Of a DNA stretch of 6,156 bases, positions 1-5,123 are shown one piece after another (the stretch's first letter is position 1; each line of letters begins with the position of its first letter). The stretch covers positions 1 to 6,156 of the forward strand of contig JBBTCW010000068.1 of the NCBI GenBank assembly GCA_038043025.1, written 5' to 3'. The notes beneath the pieces were generated by a model, which saw only the letters and a list, made by a program, of their open reading frames with translations, was not told the origin of the DNA and ran no database searches. The translations under genes and the position numbers were made by a program. The DNA comes from O2-02-FULL-42-9 sp038043025. Lineage in GTDB: Bacteria > Pseudomonadota > Gammaproteobacteria > UBA12402.

Positions 1-1
1 C

Positions 2-1285
2 TCAAAATATGATTCAATATTCTTAATTTTAATTTCTATATCGGGATTTGGGTATTTAAATTCAAATAAAATCAAAAGATTATATGATAAAATGGAAGAA
101 AACTCTAGGTTTAGCGATGATCTATTCCGCAAAGTTTCAGCTGAAACGCAACAAAAATTGTTTGAAAACCTCACGAATAGCACTATTTATCAACAACGAA
201 CGTTGGGTGATTTAAAAGAAACTCTGCAGCAAGCGCTCAATCAGCATCGCGCTCAATTTGATGAACACCAATTAAAAAGCTTAAAAACACTCCAAGAAAG
301 TCTGCAAACGACCATGTCGCATATTCGCGAAGAAGTGAGCAAACGTATCGATAGCCTGACGCAATCAACCGATCAACGTTTAAAAGAAATCAGCGGACAA
401 GTCGAAAAACGGTTAACGGCCGGCTTTGAAAAGACCACCGAGGTTTTTACCGATGTCATCAGACGGCTTGCATTGATCGATGAGGCGCAAAAGAAAATAT
501 CAGAACTCTCGACCAATGTCGTCAGCTTACAAGAAATTCTAAATGACAAACGATCGCGTGGCGCATTTGGTGAAGTGCAACTCGCTGGGCTCATTCGCAA
601 TATGTTGCCTGAAAATCATTTTTCATTACAGCACACATTAAGCAATGGATTACGCGCCGACTGTATCTTGTTTTTACCAAAACCGAGTGGCAATATTGTC
701 ATTGATGCAAAATTTCCACTTGAAAGTTACCGGCTCATGACAGATCAATCGTTAGCGCCTACTGAACGACAAGCCGCTACACAACAATTTAAACAAAACA
801 TTAAAAAACATATTCAAGATATCGCGAGCAAATATATTATTCCTGAAGAAACAAGCGATGGCGCCGTAATGTTTATTCCCGCTGAAGCGGTGTTTGCAGA
901 AATTCATGCGCATTTTCCAGAGCTCAATGAATTAGCACAGCACATGCATGTTTGGTTGGTTTCACCCACCACCATGATGGCGATTTTAACCACTGCCCGT
1001 GCAGTCTTAAAAGACGAGGCGACACGTCAACAAGTGCATATCATTCGAGAACATTTAATCATGTTATCAAAAGACTTTAGTCGTTTTGAGGAGCGCATGG
1101 ACAATTTAGCCAAACATGTTCGCCTAGCGCATGAAGACGCCGAAGATGTGAATAAATCCGCCAAAAAAATTGCGTCGCGGTTTAATAAGATTGAAAAGGT
1201 TGAGCTGCAGTCGGCTCCTGCCACTTCTGTTATTTCAACGACGCCACAAGCGGAGGAGAAATCTCCTGTTATTGTGGATGATTGA
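2..1285 (+). CDS. rmuC: DNA recombination protein RmuC, 5' end cut by window edge
   Basis: RmuC-family protein, known to limit DNA inversions at short inverted repeats; the fold is related to restriction-type nucleases. The family core is clear. Numbered from the ATG at 92, it has VVSLQEIL (143-150), DKRSRGAFGEVQL (152-164), SNGLRAD (184-190) and VIDAKFPLESY (203-213). A long charged coiled-coil region fills about residues 20-140. The ATG at 92 is probably not the start: it has no Shine-Dalgarno, and the same frame has no stop back to base 2. Codons 14-58 read SIFLILISISGFGYL followed by basic residues, which matches the N-terminal membrane anchor of RmuC. I therefore annotate a 5'-partial gene that begins outside the window. 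The last residues, AEEKSPVIVDD, are encoded by a repeat copy and look like an added tail. No plus-strand terminator is evident after the stop. Confidence 0.93.
   Translation, partial: SKYDSIFLILISISGFGYLNSNKIKRLYDKMEENSRFSDDLFRKVSAETQQKLFENLTNSTIYQQRTLGDLKETLQQALNQHRAQFDEHQLKSLKTLQESLQTTMSHIREEVSKRIDSLTQSTDQRLKEISGQVEKRLTAGFEKTTEVFTDVIRRLALIDEAQKKISELSTNVVSLQEILNDKRSRGAFGEVQLAGLIRNMLPENHFSLQHTLSNGLRADCILFLPKPSGNIVIDAKFPLESYRLMTDQSLAPTERQAATQQFKQNIKKHIQDIASKYIIPEETSDGAVMFIPAEAVFAEIHAHFPELNELAQHMHVWLVSPTTMMAILTTARAVLKDEATRQQVHIIREHLIMLSKDFSRFEERMDNLAKHVRLAHEDAEDVNKSAKKIASRFNKIEKVELQSAPATSVISTTPQAEEKSPVIVDD
1252..1273 (+). repeat. 22-bp direct repeat, copy 1, inside rmuC 3' end
   Basis: These 22 bases, starting GGAGGAGAAATCTCC, recur exactly at 1792-1813, 540 bases downstream. 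They include the GGAGAAATCTC half of the local palindromic repeat (AGGAG/CTCCT arms around AAAT). This copy is coding and specifies part of the RmuC tail EEKSPVI. The match stops abruptly on both sides, so it is a true repeat unit end and not a longer duplication. Confidence 0.85.
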
Positions 1286-1321
1286 TAAGTGAGAAATCTT
1301 TTGGTACAAAGCGTAATTCAT

Positions 1322-1355
1322 GAGATTTCTCCTCGCTACGCTCGTCGAAATGACA
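1322..1355 (-). repeat. Palindromic intergenic repeat, inverted left copy
   Basis: Read on the minus strand this 34-base element runs from TGTCATTTCGACGAGCG to GAGGAGAAATCTC. It matches the element at 1772-1805 at 31 of 34 positions, in opposite orientation. The two copies form terminal inverted repeats around the GIY-YIG gene. Two of the three differences (element positions 15 and 21) exchange a G-C pair for a C-G pair in a tiny internal stem, so pairing is kept. A 9-base arm GAGAAATCT at 1291-1299 is complementary to 1323-1331, which may be a further partial copy. The form resembles REP-like or Rickettsia-type palindromic elements; assignment to a named family is not possible from here. Confidence 0.8.
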
Positions 1356-1369
1356 AAACAAAAAAACGC

Positions 1370-1660
1370 TCATTCCCAATTTTCACTTAGATCTCTCCAG
1401 TCAGGATTTTTTTTAATAATCAAACGATCCTTTTTTTCTCTACGCCATTTTTTAATTTCTTTTTCTCTACTAATTGCAGCGTATACATTATCTGTTTCTT
1501 CATAATACACTAATTTATGCACGTTGTATTTTTTAGTAAATCCTTTGACTAGTCCATTTTTATGCTCATAAAGTCGGCGAAGCAAATTATTTGTAACGCC
1601 TAAATACAGAACTTTATTATTTGTGTTTGTTAATAAATAAACATAATATTGTTTAGACAA
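1370..1660 (-). CDS. Small GIY-YIG domain nuclease-like protein
   Basis: A 96-residue single-domain protein of the small GIY-YIG (UPF0213-like) family, related to the UvrC N-terminal and homing-type nuclease fold. The GIY part is YYVYLL (5-10) and the YIG part is LYLG (18-21). It is followed by TNNLLRRLYEH with the likely catalytic Arg29 and His33, then GFTKKYNVHKLVYYEE (40-55) and REKEIKKWRREKK (65-77), where Glu66 is the probable metal-binding acid. The domain looks complete with no added DNA-binding domain. The start is TTG at 1660-1658, chosen because AGGAG lies 6 bases upstream. A minus-strand terminator separates it from the toxin operon, so it is probably transcribed alone; TATTAT at 1678-1683 is a possible -10 without a good -35. 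Its substrate is unknown. Inverted repeats on both sides suggest it travels with, or acts on, them. Confidence 0.9.
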   Translation of the reverse strand: MSKQYYVYLLTNTNNKVLYLGVTNNLLRRLYEHKNGLVKGFTKKYNVHKLVYYEETDNVYAAISREKEIKKWRREKKDRLIIKKNPDWRDLSENWE

Positions 1661-1686
1661 AAGAAACTCCTAGCGGATAATAAAAA

Positions 1687-1734
1687 ATTTCTCCATCGCC
1701 TTCGGCCCCGCCTTTGGCGGGATTCGAAATGACA
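1687..1734 (-). repeat. Variant copy of the palindromic repeat with enlarged hairpin core
   Basis: On the minus strand this stretch opens with TGTCATTTCGA and closes with GGAGAAAT, the same outer boxes as the 34-base elements. The middle is replaced by a different, longer hairpin segment: CCCGCC-TTT-GGCGGG (plus-strand 1707-1721) beside GCC-TTC-GGC (1698-1706). The flanking 21 bases beginning TCGAAATGACAAAAC (1724-1744) also occur at 1345-1365, next to the left copy. This supports a shared origin with an exchangeable core. Confidence 0.6.
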
Positions 1735-1788
1735 AAACAAAAAACGGTCGTCGAAATGACAAAAAATTTTCTGTCATTTCGACGACCG
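1734..1788 (-). terminator. Rho-independent terminator of the toxin-antitoxin operon
   Basis: A perfect 17-base-pair inverted repeat, CGGTCGTCGAAATGACA at 1745-1761 against 1772-1788, encloses a 10-base loop. On the minus strand the stem is followed at once by six T, then G, then four T (plus-strand A runs 1739-1744 and 1734-1737). It lies 32 bases after the stop of the YafQ-like toxin gene, so it should end that transcript. There is no T-run on the plus-strand side. Both arms are copies of the palindromic repeat placed head to head, so the terminator seems to be made of repeat material. Confidence 0.8.
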
Positions 1789-1805
1789 AAGGGAGGAGAA
1801 ATCTC
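1772..1805 (+). repeat. Palindromic intergenic repeat, right copy
   Basis: A 34-base element running from TGTCATTTCGACGACCG to GAGGAGAAATCTC, the inverted partner of 1322-1355 (31/34 matches). Its left half is also the 3' arm of the terminator hairpin. Its right end runs into the 22-base direct repeat shared with the rmuC 3' end. Confidence 0.8.
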
Positions 1806-1813
1806 CTGTTATT
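1792..1813 (+). repeat. 22-bp direct repeat, copy 2
   Basis: Exact second copy of the 22 bases at 1252-1273. The two copies bracket the GIY-YIG gene and its inverted repeats, so recombination between them would delete a 540-base segment. Confidence 0.85.
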
Positions 1814-1819
1814 TAACTA

Positions 1820-2092
1820 CTACTTACTAAAAAGATCCGAATGGGATCCTGAGCGCAAAAAAATAATATGGAGATTCTCGATTTTATAAATCAACAACCA
1901 ATCCGGTTCTAGGTGGCATTCGTGACAATCTGTATATTCCCCTTTTAACAGGTGATTAAGATATTTTTTATCTAAAACGTTGCCGTTAATCAATTCATCA
2001 GCCACATGCTTTAGTTTTATTAAATCCTTACCCCGCTTTTTAAGACGCTTAACATCTTTGGCAAACTTGTTTTTATAAACAGGTATTAGCAT
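1820..2092 (-). CDS. YafQ-family toxin (type II TA, RelE/ParE superfamily)
   Basis: A 90-residue protein of normal length for YafQ, a ribosome-dependent mRNA endoribonuclease that cleaves within translated messages. The signature HLEPDWLLIYK (60-70) is present. By alignment from memory with E. coli YafQ, the active-site residues all have counterparts: His47, His60, Asp64, His84 and Phe88 (E. coli His50, His63, Asp67, His87, Phe91). The toxin therefore looks intact. Its ATG follows the antitoxin TAA with no gap (TAAATG), and there is no strong ribosome-binding site of its own, so translation is probably coupled to the antitoxin. A terminator lies just downstream at 1734-1788. A YafQ-like RelE member with slightly different cleavage preference is possible, but the family call is firm. 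Confidence 0.92.
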   Translation of the reverse strand: MLIPVYKNKFAKDVKRLKKRGKDLIKLKHVADELINGNVLDKKYLNHLLKGEYTDCHECHLEPDWLLIYKIENLHIIFLRSGSHSDLFSK

Positions 2093-2359
2093 TTATAGCC
2101 CGAGTTTATCAAACATATCATCAGCGTTTTTACAAACAACCAATCCCTTCCCTGCCCTAGCCTCTTTAATCGCTCGTGCGGTTTCTCGATTAGGCGTAGC
2201 ATACAAATCAAAAGGTATTCTTTTCTCACGCTCAATTATCTTATACAGCATAGTAATGACCTGTGTCGGGGTCACCCCTATTTTTTTAAAAACACTCTCC
2301 ACATGCATCTTGAGTTGTGGCTCAACCCTCGCTCTGATGTAATCGCGCTTTGTTTCCAT
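2093..2359 (-). CDS. DinJ/RelB-family antitoxin
   Basis: An 88-residue antitoxin paired with the YafQ-like toxin. The N-terminal part, YIRARVEPQLK to VITMLYKII (about 7-42), is the ribbon-helix-helix DNA-binding and dimerisation domain. It is followed by REKRIPFDL (44-52), and the C-terminus ADDMFDKLGL closely resembles the DinJ end. In the family it neutralises the toxin and represses its own operon. I start at the ATG 2359-2357 because AGGTGAGG lies just upstream and the length then fits DinJ (86 residues). A TTG at 2401 would add 14 residues that show no family resemblance and has no good ribosome-binding site. It is the first gene of a two-gene operon. A 19-base direct repeat 60-100 bases upstream and a promoter at 2525-2552 are the likely control elements. 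Confidence 0.9.
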   Translation of the reverse strand: METKRDYIRARVEPQLKMHVESVFKKIGVTPTQVITMLYKIIEREKRIPFDLYATPNRETARAIKEARAGKGLVVCKNADDMFDKLGL

Positions 2360-2419
2360 ATCCTCACCTATTCGTTTATCCGTTAATGCCCCTAGTTTCA
2401 AGTGTACCCCAAAAAGGAT

Positions 2420-2459
2420 ACATATGCAATTTTTTCTTTGACATATGCAATTTTTTCTT
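2420..2459 (-). repeat. Two tandem 19-bp direct repeats upstream of the antitoxin
   Basis: ACATATGCAATTTTTTCTT occurs exactly at 2420-2438 and again at 2441-2459, separated by two bases. The period of 21 bases is two helical turns, as expected for paired binding sites on one DNA face. Each repeat contains the palindrome CATATG. The position upstream of a DinJ-like gene suggests an operator for the antitoxin-toxin complex, but this is inference. The period also equals seven codons, so the repeat could equally be a coding duplication in a leader ORF. Confidence 0.6.
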
Positions 2460-2524
2460 CATCTTTCTTGGGTTTTTCCGCATATCCAGCCCAAATCTGG
2501 CGCATTTTCGCCCGGAACCTAGGC

Positions 2525-2552
2525 ATTGTATTAAACATTTCAGTTCTGACAA
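2525..2552 (-). promoter_or_regulatory. Sigma70-type promoter for the DinJ/YafQ operon
   Basis: On the minus strand TTGTCA (2552-2547, 5/6 to consensus) and TACAAT (2530-2525, 5/6) are separated by 16 bases. The predicted start is near 2518, giving a leader of about 160 bases before the antitoxin ATG, long for such an operon. The leader contains the 19-base repeats and a possible 35-codon ORF (2505-2398) whose reading includes EKIAYV twice. Confidence 0.55.
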
Positions 2553-2577
2553 AGCTTATCCGGATAGAGTTGCAAGC

Positions 2578-2610
2578 TGAACTTGAAATGAAATTCATTT
2601 CATGAGTTCA
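2578..2610. repeat. 33-bp imperfect palindrome at the abiEii stop codon
   Basis: Arms TGAACT (2578-2583) plus TGAAATGAA (2584-2592) are mirrored around A2593 by TTCATTTCA (2594-2602) and AGTTCA (2605-2610). The only break is the two bases TG at 2603-2604. The structure straddles the TGA of abiEii (2602-2600). A hairpin with a 5-base loop is possible in RNA, but no T-run follows on either strand, so it is not a standard intrinsic terminator. It may be a 3' processing hairpin, a protein-binding site or a junction scar. Confidence 0.6.
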
Positions 2611-3529
2611 AAACCTCCTTTAATTTATCTACCATCTGCTGATGTTTGGTGTTGCCCATTTTCCTGATATTTACGAGCTTCCATTGCAGTGCGGGCAATT
2701 GCTCTAAATTTTTAAACGGCATTAAAGTATAATCTGGAGCCCCCTGCTTTAGGCTGAGTAAAAATTGCCTCTCTTTATCTGTCATCAATGTTCGCATATC
2801 ATTAATTAATTGTGTTCTTATTGCTAATAACTGGTCATAAGTGACCTCTATGTCAGTCATGCCTAACAATTCTTCCTGAAATGTGGTTTGCATATCGAGT
2901 ATGTTAGGATCTAATAATTCATGCATGGGTCTTGGTGCACAGGCAAGATATACAACAAAAGCTTGTCGAATTTCTTTAGTCAAGCCATCATTTTCATATA
3001 GCATTTTTATATCAAAAAGATCGCGGGGATGCTGTCTATCCAATGCAGCACAACATTTTCCCGCATACACTTCTGCGGGATACAATAATGGCATATTCGA
3101 AACAGACATATTTAATAAGCGCCCTGCCTTTTGTGTTAAATTATATGGTTTTGCTGGATGTAGAGTTCCGCGTAAAATAAAATTGGGCTCGATAATAACC
3201 TGTGTATACTTTTGCTTTACGAGTAGTTTTGATAACAATCTCCCTTTCTGCGTAATATTTTCTAATACCTCGATATCGGGATAGATTTGCAATATGCGCT
3301 TCTTGATATCCTTTAAAGCATTTTCCATTTCAGTGATGGCGGTCAAACGGTCATTGACGGGCAAATACATGAGATCAATATCGACTGACAATCTTGGCAT
3401 ATCACGTAAGAATAGATTGATCGCCGTCCCACCTTTTAAGGCAAAACATTTCTGTTCGGCCACTAATGGGAGAACTTGTACAAGCAATTTGACTTGATTT
3501 AAATAGCGTTCATTAAACAGCGGTGTCAT
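2600..3529 (-). CDS. abiEii: AbiEii-type nucleotidyltransferase toxin
   Basis: Toxin half of an AbiE system (type IV toxin-antitoxin and abortive phage infection), in the DUF1814-type nucleotidyltransferase family. From this start the protein has 309 residues. Motif I, FALKGGTAINLF with SVDIDL (about 29-53), carries the GG and the DxD acidic pair. Later come LYPAEVYAGKCCAAL (149-163) and RDLFDIKMLY (169-178), with the Lys and Asp expected of the later motifs. No catalytic element appears lost. The start chosen is ATG 3529-3527, with AGGG 11 bases upstream and a homolog-like beginning MTPLFNERYL. An in-frame ATG at 3547 would add six residues but has no ribosome-binding site. It overlaps the end of abiEi by 17 bases (35 with the longer start), so expression is likely coupled. 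Confidence 0.9.
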   Translation of the reverse strand: MTPLFNERYLNQVKLLVQVLPLVAEQKCFALKGGTAINLFLRDMPRLSVDIDLMYLPVNDRLTAITEMENALKDIKKRILQIYPDIEVLENITQKGRLLSKLLVKQKYTQVIIEPNFILRGTLHPAKPYNLTQKAGRLLNMSVSNMPLLYPAEVYAGKCCAALDRQHPRDLFDIKMLYENDGLTKEIRQAFVVYLACAPRPMHELLDPNILDMQTTFQEELLGMTDIEVTYDQLLAIRTQLINDMRTLMTDKERQFLLSLKQGAPDYTLMPFKNLEQLPALQWKLVNIRKMGNTKHQQMVDKLKEVLNS

Positions 3530-4346
3530 CTTCAGGATAGCCCTCATGTTTATTTAGATCGGGTATGGATAGGCGATATTTGGCAACAAATCTACCCCCC
3601 GCCCCTATTTGCCGTATCCCTTTACCTAAATCGATTTCGCTAACATCGAGCTGATCAAACCAGGGTTGATTCTGTTGTTCAGCGAAATAAAGAAATAAAC
3701 GTTTTACTTTGATTGATGTGCATTGTGTTAAAAGCATTTTAACCATATCTGGCCGCAATGTTTTTAACGGTTGCATCAAATTAAACACATATTCTAAACT
3801 GATATGTTTTGGTGCCAAATAGAGACATTCCATGATAGCGCGTTCATGGCCTGAAACAAGAATACTATACTGATTATCTATGGAATATTCTTGCAACCCA
3901 AAATCCCATGATTGGCCAAATAGTTTATTATAAGCAACATAGGCCATCTTATTGTTTATAAAATGACGTTTAAACCAAGTGGGGATTTTGCGTGTATCGC
4001 CTGAAGGGGTAAAGAGCCGCGGCGACTGTCTATGCCCCATTGTCACATGATAGCCAAAACCCGTTAATTCTAATGCGGTTTGTGCGCCAACATGTATTTT
4101 AAGCTGCATTTCTCGTTGCAAGGTATAAAGTGCACCAGTCCAAGAAACATCATCTCCTGCGCGTTTATAAACACCTGGTTCGAATCGTTCTAACCAACCA
4201 TGTTTACAATAGGCGTCGCTGAGCTGACGATAGATGTCTTGTTGCTCAAGCCAGGACTGGACGACAAGTGTTCCCTTCGGCCATTGCTGCAGTAATTTAT
4301 TTATTTTAGTACTTATTTGTCTATTCATAGTAGTCATTGTAGACAT
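3513..4346 (-). CDS. abiEi: AbiEi-type antitoxin, transcriptional regulator of the AbiE pair
   Basis: A 277-residue antitoxin partner of the downstream AbiEii-like toxin. The N-terminal part (about 8-90) is a winged-helix-like domain with WLEQQDIYRQLSDAYCKHGW and LERFEPGVYKR, the wing region typical of AbiEi. It is followed by VGAQTALELTGFGYHV (101-116) and the C-terminal antitoxin domain, which includes SGHERAIMECLYLAP. Known AbiEi proteins repress their own promoter and neutralise the toxin without stable binding. Three ATGs (4346, 4337, 4328) compete and none has a Shine-Dalgarno, so the start is uncertain by a few residues. Upstream (4347-4430) is very AT-rich with a TATAAA (-10-like, 4376-4371) but no clear -35. 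The family call is sound from both the domain pattern and the toxin neighbour. Confidence 0.9.
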   Translation of the reverse strand: MSTMTTMNRQISTKINKLLQQWPKGTLVVQSWLEQQDIYRQLSDAYCKHGWLERFEPGVYKRAGDDVSWTGALYTLQREMQLKIHVGAQTALELTGFGYHVTMGHRQSPRLFTPSGDTRKIPTWFKRHFINNKMAYVAYNKLFGQSWDFGLQEYSIDNQYSILVSGHERAIMECLYLAPKHISLEYVFNLMQPLKTLRPDMVKMLLTQCTSIKVKRLFLYFAEQQNQPWFDQLDVSEIDLGKGIRQIGAGGRFVAKYRLSIPDLNKHEGYPEDDTAV

Positions 4347-4450
4347 AATACAAAAAAAATCAATAAAAATTTTATAGTTTATCTAATTTGACTAGTTTTA
4401 ATGGTCATTTTAGCGCAAAAAGAAACGTTTTGAGAAATAAAGGTCGAGTA

Positions 4451-4477
4451 AGCCGATTTCCTCATTAGAAACCGGCT
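4451..4477 (-). terminator. Hairpin after the Fic remnant, terminator-like but without T-run
   Basis: Arms AGCCGATTTC (4451-4460) and GAAACCGGCT (4468-4477) enclose a 7-base loop. On the minus-strand RNA the single mismatch becomes a G-U pair, giving an unbroken 10-pair stem 3 bases after the stop at 4481. On the plus-strand RNA it would be A-C, so the structure suits minus-strand transcription. No immediate T-run follows (the next T-rich stretch is weak), so it may be a 3' stabilising hairpin and not a true intrinsic terminator. Confidence 0.5.
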
Positions 4478-4480
4478 CCC

Positions 4481-4966
4481 CTAATTATGCGCGGCTGTAT
4501 AGTGCATTAACTTTAAAAAATAACGTCGACTTTTTAGCTCTCCTTCGGCCGACAATGCCCCCATTTTCACCAGTTCTTGAAGATCTCTCGTGGCCGTGGA
4601 CGCAGAGGTTTTTGCAATGTTAATATAATTTTTTGCACTCAATCCCCCTTCAAACCCCTTTGTCCCCTCACGAAATAAACGCTCAATAACTCGACATTGT
4701 CTTTGATTTAACAATTCTGAAAAACGCGTATAAAATTTCTTTTTTGCAATAATAAAGTCAATAATAGCCAGCGTATGTTGCTGCGCCTTCAGAATGGATT
4801 GTGCAAAATAAAATAACCATGCAGTGATTTCATTGCTGCAATTATTTTTGGCGAGCGCGCGATAATAATTTTTTTTATCCTGATTCAGTATATCTGACAA
4901 AGCAATAATGGTGGGTCGGTTCATGTATTGCAGAAGAAAATAGTCCTTCATCGCATACCAGATCAA
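4481..4966 (-). pseudogene. Fic-family protein, C-terminal remnant lacking the catalytic loop
   Basis: The 161-residue frame matches the C-terminal part of large Fic proteins (AMP-transferases). RPTIIALSDILNQDKKNYYRAL (17-38) corresponds to the helices after the active site. EITAWLFYFAQSILKAQ (46-62) and LLNQRQCRVIERLFREG (84-100) follow. A winged-helix end, GGLSAKNYINIAKTSASTATRDL to GALSAEGELKSRRYFLKL (107-153), closes the protein. The defining HPFxxGNGR loop, expected just before residue 10, is absent: an in-frame TAA precedes the TTG at 4966, and no other frame nearby shows the loop. It therefore cannot adenylylate. The frame starts at TTG or at ATG 4951, neither with a convincing ribosome-binding site, and a terminator sits upstream. 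A surviving stand-alone DNA-binding regulator cannot be excluded. Confidence 0.75.
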
Positions 4967-4990
4967 TTATAAATTCGCCTGCAAGAGATT

Positions 4991-5028
4991 AAAAAAAGCG
5001 GGGTAAAAGTTAATTTTCTTTTATCCCC
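4991..5028 (-). terminator. Strong intrinsic terminator, minus strand, no obvious upstream gene
   Basis: On the minus strand GGGGATAAAAG (5028-5018), an 8-base loop, and CTTTTACCCC (5009-5000) form a stem with one bulged base, followed by GC and seven T (4997-4991). The form is canonical. The next minus-strand gene upstream ends at 5511, with a plus-strand gene between, so the natural client is missing or the terminator blocks antisense reading. It also isolates the Fic remnant from any upstream minus-strand promoter. Confidence 0.7.
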
Positions 5029-5060
5029 CTATTAATCACATATTTTTTATTACTATTTTC

Positions 5061-5089
5061 TTGTTTTCTTAAATGGTAGGAGTTAGAAT
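5061..5089 (+). promoter_or_regulatory. Sigma70-type promoter for the small membrane protein gene
   Basis: TTGTTT (5061-5066) and TAGAAT (5084-5089, 5/6 to consensus) are separated by exactly 17 bases. The predicted start near 5096 leaves a leader of about 28 bases that contains the AAGGAG ribosome-binding site. The -35 box is weak (3/6), so activator dependence is possible. Confidence 0.5.
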
Positions 5090-5123
5090 GCCTTGTTCAT
5101 AATTCAAATAAGGAGATAACTTT

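Noticed and set aside
1391..1414. Possible plus-strand terminator for rmuC with an eight-T run
   Set aside because: Only a three- to four-pair stem precedes the T-run, and it is within the GIY-YIG coding sequence.
1320..1505. Plus-strand 61-codon open frame
   Set aside because: It runs antisense to the GIY-YIG gene and through a repeat copy, with no ribosome-binding site and low-complexity Phe/Ser/Leu content.
1252..1813. CRISPR array from the repeated elements
   Set aside because: Copies are few, in both orientations, of unequal spacing and with a gene between them; there are no cas genes.
2557..2566. TATCCGGATA palindrome as an operator
   Set aside because: A ten-base palindrome just upstream of the promoter is too short to claim alone; no second copy was seen.
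2398..2598. Minus-strand 66-codon frame between abiEii and the antitoxin
   Set aside because: Its ATG falls inside the 33-base palindrome, upstream of the likely promoter, and the first part looks non-coding. A shorter version starting at 2505 is kept only as a possible leader peptide.
2883..3497. Plus-strand open frames (2883-3284, 3294-3497)
   Set aside because: Both are antisense to abiEii, which has clear family motifs; their translations show no domain.
5088..5102. Four-codon ORF after TAGGAG in the 5124 gene leader
   Set aside because: The ATG overlaps the proposed -10 box and lies before the predicted transcription start, so it would not be in the message.
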